Below are positions 1 to 5,812 of a DNA stretch of 8,989 bases, in pieces (the stretch's first letter is position 1; the number at the start of each line of letters is the position of its first letter). The stretch lies in contig JBGVKB010000098.1 in the NCBI GenBank assembly GCA_045118955.1, positions 1-8,989 on the forward strand, written 5' to 3'. The position numbers and the translations under genes were made by a program. This DNA comes from SFJ001 sp045118955. Lineage in GTDB: Bacteria > Bacillota > Clostridia > Oscillospirales > Ruminococcaceae. The notes beneath the pieces are model-generated. The model was not told where the DNA came from. It worked only from the letters and a program-made list of their open reading frames with translations, and made no database searches.

Positions 1-11
1 ACCCAGAACAA

Positions 12-37
12 CCCCCCGCCTCAGTCGGCGGCAGCTT
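12..37. repeat. Possible remnant of a short gut-Clostridia intergenic repeat
   Basis: A small hairpin is visible: CCGCC at 16-20 pairs with GGCGG at 27-31 around a TCAGTC loop, followed by CAGCTTG and then eight T. The order CCTCAGTC...CAGCT resembles the CCCTCAGTC...GACAGCTCCC core that I remember from short intergenic repeats of Faecalibacterium-like genomes. Only one partial copy is present here, so repeat membership cannot be shown from the window. It could equally be a short terminator, since the hairpin is followed by T40-T47 on the plus strand and would end a transcript entering from the left. Confidence 0.25.
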
Positions 38-75
38 GATTTTTTTATAACACACAGGTTATTTTTTTTTCAATT

Positions 76-129
76 AAAAAAAAAAACCCCCCCACCCCCC
101 CCCCCCGGAGCCGCGCCGCGGGGGCGGGG
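76..129 (-). terminator. Terminator-like G-run/U-run tract after dhaM
   Basis: Read on the minus strand, the RNA downstream of dhaM has CCCCGCCCC (129-121), a GC-rich loop, then a long G-run with one U (106-87), then eleven U (86-76). CCCCGCCCC can pair with GGGGUGGGG through one G-U wobble, giving a strong stem just before a U tract, as in an intrinsic terminator. On the plus strand the same pairing has an A-C mismatch, which favours the minus-strand reading. The C12 and A11 homopolymers are prone to length errors, so exact lengths are uncertain. Confidence 0.5.
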
Positions 130-157
130 CCTTGTAGGGTAAGGAGGGTGGAAAAAG

Positions 158-538
158 TCAGAATTTGTGCCCCTCGCCGGCCTGCCGCACCGCGGTCAGG
201 ATCTCATCCAGCGACTGACCCATGATGCTGGAGACAGCCGCCACAATGGTGCCCTCCACCAGCGGGCCGTCGGCCAAGCGAATGTTGGGGTCGGCAAAGC
301 TCTCGATGACCATCTCCGCGGTCATCATGGCGCTGCCCATGTCGAACAGAACCACCACGCCGTCCGGCCCATTTACGGCCTCAACAGCGTCGTAGATGCG
401 CTGAAAATCGGTTCCGATGCCGCCGTCTGCAAGGCCGCCTGCCGCCCGGATGGGAACGGCGGGGGCCATCTGATGGGCTAGCTCGGCGGTGCCCTCGGCA
501 ACCAGCTTGCTGTGGGAAACGATGACGATGCCTACCAT
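158..538 (-). CDS. dhaM: PTS-dependent dihydroxyacetone kinase phosphotransferase subunit DhaM (single EIIA domain)
   Basis: Cytoplasmic phosphocarrier of the dihydroxyacetone kinase: it takes phosphate from His-P of HPr and rephosphorylates the ADP held by DhaL. The 126-residue protein is one EIIA-mannose-type domain. The N-terminus IVIVSHSKLVAEG carries the phosphorylated histidine at His9; GG at 34-35, GIGTDF at 40-45, LFDMGSAMM at 64-72 and PLVEGTIVAAV at 92-102 are family-typical. The E. coli protein has additional HPr-like and EI-like domains; they are absent here, as in Gram-positive DhaM, so separate EI and HPr are required, and both are encoded divergently next to this operon. The ATG follows the dhaL stop by one base, with AGGAGGG (550-544) inside the end of dhaL, so translation is probably coupled. 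An open frame extends further upstream, but that part overlaps dhaL and looks nothing like DhaM. Confidence 0.94.
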   Translation of the reverse strand: MVGIVIVSHSKLVAEGTAELAHQMAPAVPIRAAGGLADGGIGTDFQRIYDAVEAVNGPDGVVVLFDMGSAMMTAEMVIESFADPNIRLADGPLVEGTIVAAVSSIMGQSLDEILTAVRQAGEGHKF

Positions 539-539
539 A

Positions 540-1166
540 TCAGCCCTCCTGAACAGCCGCCGCGACGACGCCCAGCAGCAGGGTGAACGAAGTTGCGCCC
601 GGATCCTGATGGCCCACACTGCGCTCACCCAGATAACTGGCGCGCCCCTTGGTGGCCACCATGGCCTTGGTCTTTTCCACGCCGATCTGTGCCGCAGCAT
701 GAGCGGCGGCCAGCATCTGCGCGGGGGACTGCCCCTCGGCGGCACGCAGGGCTTCCATGGCGGGTACCATGGCGTCCAGCATGGTTTTTTCGCCGGGGAT
801 GGACTTGCCGCGGATCTTCACGCCGTCGATGGCGGCTTCCAGCATGGCCGCAAAGTCCTCCATGTTCAGCTCGGTCTTGCCGGGCACCTTCATGGAGGCG
901 CGCATAAAGGCGGTGCCGTACAGCGGGCCGGATGCGCCGCCTACGGTGGAAACCAGCGTCATTCCGACGGTTTTGAAGATGGTACCCATGTCCTTGTCGG
1001 CCAGAGCGGGGAGCTTGGCCTCCACAGCCTGAAAGCCCCGTGTCAGATTGATGCCGTGGTCGCTGTCACCGATGGGCATATCCAGCTCGGTGAGATAGTC
1101 CTTGTTTTGCTGGATGACCGCGGCCATCCTCTCGAGAATTTTGATCGCTTGTGCGGTGGTCAACAT
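540..1166 (-). CDS. dhaL: Dihydroxyacetone kinase ADP-binding subunit DhaL
   Basis: DhaL holds ADP-Mg as a cofactor: DhaM phosphorylates it in place to ATP, and the gamma phosphate is passed to dihydroxyacetone bound in DhaK. The 208-residue length is normal for the family. The nucleotide/Mg site is visible as LDMPIGDSDHGINLTRGF: Asp29, Asp34 and Asp36 have the same 5+2 spacing as Asp30/35/37 of E. coli DhaL. GGASGPLYG lies near residues 74-82, and the conserved C-terminal GRASYLGERSVGHQDPGA is intact, so an active subunit is expected. The ATG has AAGGAG at 1180-1175 upstream. It starts 18 bases after dhaK and ends one base before the dhaM start, the middle gene of a three-gene operon. Confidence 0.96.
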   Translation of the reverse strand: MLTTAQAIKILERMAAVIQQNKDYLTELDMPIGDSDHGINLTRGFQAVEAKLPALADKDMGTIFKTVGMTLVSTVGGASGPLYGTAFMRASMKVPGKTELNMEDFAAMLEAAIDGVKIRGKSIPGEKTMLDAMVPAMEALRAAEGQSPAQMLAAAHAAAQIGVEKTKAMVATKGRASYLGERSVGHQDPGATSFTLLLGVVAAAVQEG

Positions 1167-1184
1167 ATCGGTCGCTCCTTGCTG

Positions 1185-2174
1185 TCAGGCTTTGTAGGCG
1201 GGGGTGTCGGCGGGGGCGTCCAGAAGAGCCTTCAGCTCCTCGTCCAGCCGCAGCAGGCTGATGGAGAAGCCCGCCATCTCGATGGAGGTCATGTAGTTGC
1301 CCACGAGGGTCTTGTAAACGCGGATGCCCTGCTGGGCCAGCGCGTCGGCTACGTGGTTGTTAATGATGTACAGCTCCATCAGCGGGGTAGCGCCGGAGCC
1401 GTTGACCAGCACCGCCACCTCACGGCCGCTGTAGTCGATGTCCGCCAGGATCTTCTCCAGCAGGTGGTCGACGATGGCGTTGGCAGGGGCGAGCTTCTCC
1501 CGATGGGTGCCCGGCTCGCCGTGGATGCCGATGCCCAATTCCATCTCGTCCTCGGGCAGGGCAAAGCCGGGCTTGCCGGCGGCGGGGACGGTGCAGGGGC
1601 TAATGGCGGCGCCCATGGTACGCACGTTGTCGATGACCTTCTGGGCGACGGCCTGCACCTCCTCCAGCAAGGCACCCTGCTCGGCCTTGGCGCCGGCGAT
1701 CTTGTGGACAAAGACGGTGCCGGCAACGCCGCGCCGCCCGGTGGTGTACAGGGAGTCCTGCACCGCCACGTCATCGTTGGTGATGACCTGCGCGCAGGGG
1801 ATCCCGTCCATGGCGGCCATCTCGGCGGCCATCTCAAAGTTCATCACGTCGCCGGTGTAGTTCTTGATGATCAGCAGAACACCGGCCGGAGTGGCCACCT
1901 CGCGGATGGCCGCCTCGACCTGGTCGGGAGTGGGGGAGGTGAACACCGCACCGGCGACCGCAGCGTCCAGCATACCCTTGCCCACATAGCCACCGTGGGC
2001 AGGCTCATGACCGGAACCGCCGCCCGAGACCAGCGCCACCTTGTCGGTTTTCTTTTCGGTGCGCACCAGCACGTCGTATCCGGGCAGGCGCTTCAGATGC
2101 TGGGGGTGGGCTTTTGCGATGCCGTCGAGCATCTCCTGTTCAACGGTCTCCACCTGATTGATCAACTTTTTCAC
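1185..2174 (-). CDS. dhaK: Dihydroxyacetone kinase substrate-binding subunit DhaK
   Basis: DhaK binds dihydroxyacetone as a hemiaminal on a histidine and presents it for phosphorylation to dihydroxyacetone phosphate, linking glycerol/DHA use to glycolysis. The 329-residue sequence keeps the E. coli active-site positions exactly: His56 in GGGSGHEPAHGGYVG, Asp109 in NYTGDVMNF, and the covalent His218 in GIGIHGEPGTHREKL. NGSGATPLMELYI (258-270) is also family-typical. Translation begins at GTG, which codes the typical MKKLIN N-terminus; AGGGGAGGAA at 2190-2181 sits six bases upstream and no better ATG is nearby. It is the first gene of dhaKLM and is preceded by an AT-rich promoter region shared with the divergent ptsHI. 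Confidence 0.97.
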   Translation of the reverse strand: MKKLINQVETVEQEMLDGIAKAHPQHLKRLPGYDVLVRTEKKTDKVALVSGGGSGHEPAHGGYVGKGMLDAAVAGAVFTSPTPDQVEAAIREVATPAGVLLIIKNYTGDVMNFEMAAEMAAMDGIPCAQVITNDDVAVQDSLYTTGRRGVAGTVFVHKIAGAKAEQGALLEEVQAVAQKVIDNVRTMGAAISPCTVPAAGKPGFALPEDEMELGIGIHGEPGTHREKLAPANAIVDHLLEKILADIDYSGREVAVLVNGSGATPLMELYIINNHVADALAQQGIRVYKTLVGNYMTSIEMAGFSISLLRLDEELKALLDAPADTPAYKA

Positions 2175-2180
2175 GGTGTA

Positions 2181-2190
2181 TTCCTCCCCT
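2181..2190 (-). promoter_or_regulatory. Ribosome binding site of dhaK (GTG start)
   Basis: Read on the minus strand, AGGGGAGGAA lies six bases before the GTG at 2174. It supports the GTG as the true start. Confidence 0.8.
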
Positions 2191-2235
2191 GATCGAAATA
2201 TTTCACGGCGTATGAGCCGACTTTGTCTAATACAT

Positions 2236-2268
2236 ATACATTATATAGCAAAACTTCAAAAATGCATA
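2236..2268 (-). promoter_or_regulatory. Probable dhaKLM promoter
   Basis: The minus strand carries a perfect TATAAT (2245-2240) in a very AT-rich stretch. The best placed -35 at 17 nt is TATGCA (2268-2263), which is weak. A second option is TTGAAG (2259-2254) with TATGTA (2236-2231), spacer 17. Either gives a leader of roughly 50-60 nt. The weak -35 would fit a promoter that needs an activator, but no dha regulator gene is in the window. Confidence 0.5.
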
Positions 2269-2312
2269 GAGGAATTGATAAAAAATATACAGAATTTTTA
2301 CTTAGATTGAGA

Positions 2313-2341
2313 TTGAATTTGTGCAGAATATGAATTATAAT
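2313..2341 (+). promoter_or_regulatory. Sigma-A-type promoter of ptsH-ptsI
   Basis: TTGAAT at 2313-2318 and a perfect TATAAT at 2336-2341 are separated by exactly 17 nt. Transcription should begin near 2348, giving an approximately 88-nt leader before ptsH. The -10 box is about 90 bp from the opposing dhaK -10. Confidence 0.75.
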
Positions 2342-2362
2342 AAACAAAACGAAAGTCTGACA

Positions 2363-2413
2363 CAGCGGGGCGACGGAACCCTGCTGCATCCCGGCGGGCC
2401 GAACAGGGGCCCG
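2363..2413 (+). other. Two consecutive hairpins in the ptsH leader
   Basis: CAGCGGGG (2363-2370) pairs with CCCTGCTG (2379-2386) using one G-U. Then CGGGCC (2395-2400) pairs with GGCCCG (2408-2413). Neither is followed by a U tract, so they are not intrinsic terminators. They sit just before the ribosome binding site at 2421-2429 and could affect mRNA stability or translation. No known riboswitch consensus was recognised. Confidence 0.4.
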
Positions 2414-2435
2414 TGTGTGCAAGGGAGGTCGTACG

Positions 2436-2696
2436 ATGTATTCGAGAGAGGTCACTGTGATGAACGCCAGCGGGCTGCACGCGCGGCCTGCGTCCAATCT
2501 GGTGCAGTATTGTGCAAAATTTCCCTGCCGGCTGACGCTGACCGGTGGGCGTGTTACCATTGACGCCAAGAGCATCTTTTCGGTGCTGTCGGCGGCCATC
2601 AAGCCCGGTACCAAGCTGACCGTGGTCGGTGAGGGTGAGGGTGAACAGGCCGCGGTGGAGGCGGTCTGCGACTACATCGAAAAACTGGAGGGGTGA
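2436..2696 (+). CDS. ptsH: Phosphocarrier protein HPr
   Basis: HPr is the small cytoplasmic carrier that takes phosphate from enzyme I and passes it to EIIA-type proteins, here plausibly DhaM. The 86-residue length is standard. The active site SGLHARPAS places the phospho-histidine at His15. DAKSIFSVLS places a serine at position 46 followed by isoleucine, the site that HPr kinase/phosphorylase modifies in Firmicutes. The ATG at 2436 is chosen because AAGGGAGGT (2421-2429) lies six bases upstream and it puts His15 and Ser46 at canonical positions; an upstream GTG at 2415 precedes the ribosome binding site. The region after Ser46 differs from the usual SIMGVMSLG, and there are three cysteines (26, 31, 78). 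It is followed two bases later by ptsI. Confidence 0.93.
   Translation: MYSREVTVMNASGLHARPASNLVQYCAKFPCRLTLTGGRVTIDAKSIFSVLSAAIKPGTKLTVVGEGEGEQAAVEAVCDYIEKLEG
2687..2693 (+). promoter_or_regulatory. Ribosome binding site deciding the ptsI start
   Basis: GGAGGGG lies five bases before the ATG at 2699. An in-frame GTG at 2693 overlaps this site and is therefore an unlikely start. Confidence 0.7.
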
Positions 2697-2698
2697 CC

Positions 2699-4354
2699 AT
2701 GGCCCTGAAGGGCATCGCGGTGGGCGGCGGCAGAGTGCTGGCTCCCGCGTATGTGTACATCCCGCCTGAAATGGCCTCGGTGGATGAGTCCGCCGGGGCT
2801 CTTGGTGTTGATGAGGTCATGGCGCAGGTGCGCGCGGCGGTGTTCCGTGTGGACAAAGAAATGGAGCGCCGCATCGCCCGGGCACAGGGGCAGGGTCGAG
2901 AGGTCCTGGAGATGCAGCGGGTGATGCTGAACGACAGCATGCTGATGCAGGGCATCGAGGGTGCCGCACAGGACGGCAAGAGCGCCGCGGCGGCAGTGGC
3001 CTCCTCGGTGCAATGGCTGGTGGATATGCTGCTGAGCCTGAACGACCCGCTGTTCAGCCTTCGGGTGCCGGACACCCGGGACGTGGGGCTGCGGCTGTGC
3101 TGCGAGCTGACCGGTCAGCGCTACCCCGACCTGTCGGGGGTGGAGGGCAAGGTCATCCTTGTGGGCGCCGACCTGCCGCCCTCCCTGCTGGCCGGGCCGG
3201 ACTGCGCAAAGCTGGCGGGTGTGGTGATGGGGGAGGGCAACCGAACCTGCCACGCCGCCATTCTGTGCGGTGCGCTGGACATTCCCGCGCTGATGGGCGC
3301 GGAGGACTGGGCGTCGCTGCCCCACGGCGCGCCGGTCTATCTGGACGGGGACGCGGGTACGGCACAGGTCGTCCGCCCGGAGGAGCGTCTCGCCATCGAA
3401 GAACAACTGTGGGCGTGGCAGTCCGAACAGCAGGCGCTGCAGCCCTATCGGACGGGGCAGACCCACACCGCCGACGGCCGCCCCATAGGGCTGTACGGCA
3501 ACGCCTTCAGCCCGGAGACGGTCGCCCGCGCCCACGCACTGGACGCGGACGGCGTGGGGTTGTTCCGCACCGAGTTTTTGTACACCGGGCGGCCCGACCT
3601 GCCCGGTGAGGAGGAGCAGTTTGCTGTGTACCGCGCGGCGCTGGCGGCCATGCCGGCTGGAAGCGTCACCTTCCGCACCATGGACATCGGCGGTGACAAG
3701 CCGGTGGAGTCGCTGGGGCTGGAGGAGGAGCCGAACGCCTTTTTGGGCTACCGGGCCATCCGCATCTGTCTGGAACGGCCGGAGCTGTTTTTGACGCAGC
3801 TCCGCGCGATCCTGCGGGCGTCTGCCCATGGGAAGGCGCAGATCCTGTTCCCGATGATCTCCGGGGCGGGGGAGCTGCGCCGGGCGAAAGGGCTGGTTCG
3901 GCAGGCCATGGCGCAGCTTCGCGAGGAAGGTCAGCCTTTTGATGAGAAGATCCCGGTGGGCATTATGATCGAGGTGCCCTCGGCGGCGGTGATGGCCGAG
4001 CAGCTTGCCCGGGAGGCGGATTTCTTCTCCATCGGCAGCAACGACCTGACCCAGTACACCCTCGCCTGCGACCGCATGAACCCCAAGGTGGCGCACCTGT
4101 CCAGCCCCCTGCACCCGGCGGTGCTGGCGCTGATGGGGCACACCATTCGGGCGGCAAAGGCGGCGGGCATCCCCTGTTCGGTGTGCGGCGAGGTGGCCGG
4201 AATGCCCGAGGCGGTCCCGGTGCTATTGGGATTGGGACTGGAGAAGTTTTCGGTCAGCCCCGGCAAGATCCCGGCGGTGCGCCGCGCCATTGCCCGGTGC
4301 AGTGAGGGGCAGGCAGCGAAGGCGGCGCGGGACGCGCTTGCGGCGGAGCCGTGA
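2699..4354 (+). CDS. ptsI: Phosphoenolpyruvate-protein phosphotransferase (PTS enzyme I)
   Basis: Enzyme I autophosphorylates with PEP and donates phosphate to HPr. The 551 residues cover the whole family architecture, slightly shorter than the usual 570-575. The N-terminal HPr-binding/phospho-histidine half has GEGNRTCHAAIL with the phospho-His at 185. The C-terminal PEP-binding barrel has DGVGLFRTEFLY (284-295), FRTMDIGGDKP (325-335), FLGYRAIRI (348-356), GIMIEVPSAA (421-430), FSIGSNDLTQYTLACDRMN (443-461), PLHPAV (470-475) and the catalytic Cys496 in CGEVAG. All key catalytic residues are present. Around His185 the usual TSH and AIMAR become TCH and AILCG, so this is a divergent enzyme I. 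It lies in an operon with ptsH, divergent from dhaKLM, which suggests service to the DHA kinase, although it may also be the cell's only enzyme I. Confidence 0.95.
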   Translation: MALKGIAVGGGRVLAPAYVYIPPEMASVDESAGALGVDEVMAQVRAAVFRVDKEMERRIARAQGQGREVLEMQRVMLNDSMLMQGIEGAAQDGKSAAAAVASSVQWLVDMLLSLNDPLFSLRVPDTRDVGLRLCCELTGQRYPDLSGVEGKVILVGADLPPSLLAGPDCAKLAGVVMGEGNRTCHAAILCGALDIPALMGAEDWASLPHGAPVYLDGDAGTAQVVRPEERLAIEEQLWAWQSEQQALQPYRTGQTHTADGRPIGLYGNAFSPETVARAHALDADGVGLFRTEFLYTGRPDLPGEEEQFAVYRAALAAMPAGSVTFRTMDIGGDKPVESLGLEEEPNAFLGYRAIRICLERPELFLTQLRAILRASAHGKAQILFPMISGAGELRRAKGLVRQAMAQLREEGQPFDEKIPVGIMIEVPSAAVMAEQLAREADFFSIGSNDLTQYTLACDRMNPKVAHLSSPLHPAVLALMGHTIRAAKAAGIPCSVCGEVAGMPEAVPVLLGLGLEKFSVSPGKIPAVRRAIARCSEGQAAKAARDALAAEP

Positions 4355-4375
4355 CAAGCTGCGTTACTTACAAAA

Positions 4376-4407
4376 AACAGCCGCAGACCGTTTGGTCTGC
4401 GGCTGTT
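4376..4407. terminator. Bidirectional terminator between ptsI and pyrI
   Basis: A perfect 14-bp stem (4376-4389 with 4394-4407) has a GTTT loop. On the plus strand, T tracts follow at 4409-4421, although the run is interrupted. On the minus strand, the stem runs directly into TTTTTTG (4377-4371). It sits between convergent genes and can end both ptsHI and the pyrBI operon; the minus-strand side looks stronger. Confidence 0.85.
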
Positions 4408-4427
4408 CGTTTGTGGTTTTTAAGGGA

Positions 4428-4856
4428 TCAGTGGGGCTTTACCTGCAGCTCCTGCTCACAGTAGGCGCAGCGGTATTTGCCGTTTTCACTCAGCACGAAG
4501 ATGTGGTCGCACTCCTCCTCGATGCTGGTGATGCAGCGGGGGTTGCGGCACTGCACCACGTTCACAAGCTGGCGGGGCAGCTCAGGGCGCTCCTTTTTCA
4601 CCACGACACCGTCCACGATGGTCACGATGGTGATGCCGGGATCCAGATAGGCCAGCATATCCAGATTCAGATCCACGGGGCAGTTTTCGATCTTGATGAT
4701 GTCCTTTTTACCGCTCTTGTTGCTGCGGGCGTTGCGGATGATGGCCACACTGCAGTCCAGCTTGTCCAGCCCCAGCAGGTTGTACAGGATCATGCCGGTG
4801 CCGGCGGCGATGTGGTCGATGACGATGCCGTTCTGGATGGAGTCAATGTTCAGCAT
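4428..4856 (-). CDS. pyrI: Aspartate carbamoyltransferase regulatory subunit PyrI
   Basis: PyrI binds nucleotide effectors and makes the PyrB trimers allosteric, giving end-product control of pyrimidine synthesis. The 142-residue sequence (E. coli 153) has the N-terminal allosteric domain with GIVIDHIAAGTG (10-21), equivalent to the nucleotide-contacting Asp-His pair, KKDIIKIEN (50-58), and a lysine pair at 87-88 near the expected Lys94 site. The zinc domain has Cys103-x4-Cys108 and Cys130-x2-Cys133, matching the four zinc ligands of the family. An in-frame GTG at 4865 would abut the ribosome binding site, so the ATG at 4856, nine bases after AGGAGGT, is preferred. It begins five bases after the pyrB stop. 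Confidence 0.96.
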   Translation of the reverse strand: MLNIDSIQNGIVIDHIAAGTGMILYNLLGLDKLDCSVAIIRNARSNKSGKKDIIKIENCPVDLNLDMLAYLDPGITIVTIVDGVVVKKERPELPRQLVNVVQCRNPRCITSIEEECDHIFVLSENGKYRCAYCEQELQVKPH

Positions 4857-4861
4857 AGGGG

Positions 4862-5800
4862 TCACACCTCCTGATCAGCTTTGGGGTCGGGCAGGCCCAG
4901 CAGGGTCATGATGAGGGCCATGCGCACATACACACCGTTCTGCGCCTGCTCGAAGTAGGCGGCGCGGGGGTCATCGTCCACCGAGAGGGCGATCTCGTTC
5001 ACGCGGGGCAGGGGGTGCAGCACCGCCATATCGGCCTTGGCCAGACCCATCTTTTCGCCGGTGAGGATGTAGCTGTTCTTTAGGCGGACATAGTCCTCCT
5101 CGTTGAAGAAGCGCTCACGCTGCACACGGGTCATGTACAGGATGTCCAACTGGGGCATGGCGTCCTCGAGGCTGCGCACCTCCTCGTAGGGGATGTTCTT
5201 CGGGGCCAGCACCTCGTTGATGATGTAGTCGGGCACCCGCAGCTCCTCGGGGCTGATGAGGATGAAGCGGATGTCCTCATAGCGGGCCAGACTCTTGATG
5301 AGGGAGTGGACGGTGCGGCCGAACTTCAGATCGCCGCACAGGCCAATGGTCAGATGATCCAGCCGACCCTTGCGGCGGCGGATGGTCATCAGGTCAGTCA
5401 GGGTCTGGGTGGGGTGCTGATGACCGCCGTCGCCCGCGTTGATGACCGGAATGCCGGAATAGCGGGAGGCCCGCAGGGGCGCGCCCTCCTTGGGATGACG
5501 CATGGCGGCGATGTCCGCGTAGCCGCTGATGACCCGGATGGTGTCGGCGACGCTCTCGCCCTTGGCGGCGCTGGAGGAATCGGCGCTGGAGAAGCCCAGC
5601 ACGCTGCCGCCCAGATTCAGCATGGCCGCCTCAAAGGACAGACGGGTGCGGGTGGACGGCTCGTAGAACAGGGTGGCCAGCTTTTTGTGAGCGCACACGT
5701 TCTGGTACGCGGTGGGATCCTCGACGATGCGGTCGGCCAGATCCAGAAGCAGGCCGATCTCGTCCCGGGTAAAGTCAAGCGGATCGATCAGGTGACGCAT
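4862..5800 (-). CDS. pyrB: Aspartate carbamoyltransferase catalytic subunit PyrB
   Basis: Catalyses carbamoyl phosphate + L-aspartate -> N-carbamoyl-L-aspartate + phosphate, the committed step of de novo pyrimidine synthesis. The 312-residue length is typical. Motifs are complete: the carbamoyl phosphate site EPSTRTRLSF (47-56), the Ser/Lys loop SSAAKGES (76-83) with Lys80, GHQHPTQTL (126-134) with His129, FGRTVHS (160-166) with Arg162, TRVQRERF (224-231), and HPLPRVNEI (262-270). The ATG has AGGAGGT at 5811-5805 four bases upstream. It lies 12 bases after the GntR-type regulator gene and five bases before pyrI, so the three genes very likely share a transcript. No PyrR-type attenuator fits in the 12-base gap. 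Confidence 0.97.
   Translation of the reverse strand: MRHLIDPLDFTRDEIGLLLDLADRIVEDPTAYQNVCAHKKLATLFYEPSTRTRLSFEAAMLNLGGSVLGFSSADSSSAAKGESVADTIRVISGYADIAAMRHPKEGAPLRASRYSGIPVINAGDGGHQHPTQTLTDLMTIRRRKGRLDHLTIGLCGDLKFGRTVHSLIKSLARYEDIRFILISPEELRVPDYIINEVLAPKNIPYEEVRSLEDAMPQLDILYMTRVQRERFFNEEDYVRLKNSYILTGEKMGLAKADMAVLHPLPRVNEIALSVDDDPRAAYFEQAQNGVYVRMALIMTLLGLPDPKADQEV
4866..4872 (-). promoter_or_regulatory. Ribosome binding site deciding the pyrI start
   Basis: AGGAGGT on the minus strand lies nine bases before the ATG at 4856, within the end of pyrB. It directly abuts the alternative GTG at 4865, which is therefore unlikely. Confidence 0.75.
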
Positions 5801-5812
5801 AGGGACCTCCTA

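Noticed and set aside
489..2192. Long plus-strand open frame (567 codons) opposite dhaKLM
   Set aside because: Its product is rich in Gly, His and Val with no domain, and it lies entirely over three well-supported genes on the other strand; a high-GC antisense shadow.
2194..2205. Catabolite responsive element (CcpA site) at the dhaK leader
   Set aside because: The palindrome has an AT centre rather than the CG centre of the CRE consensus, and the outer bases do not match.
2348..2435. Known riboswitch in the ptsH leader
   Set aside because: Hairpins are present but no conserved core of a known class was recognised.
2171..2614. Minus-strand open frame spanning the divergent promoter region
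   Set aside because: It overlaps ptsH and contains the dhaK promoter; the sequence has no family resemblance.
2672..4141. Long minus-strand open frame (489 codons) opposite ptsI
   Set aside because: Composition is Arg/His/Gln/Pro-biased and without motifs, while the opposite strand encodes a complete enzyme I.
5801..5812. PyrR-type attenuator before pyrB
   Set aside because: Only 12 bases separate pyrB from the upstream gene, and there is no terminator hairpin or PyrR-binding loop.
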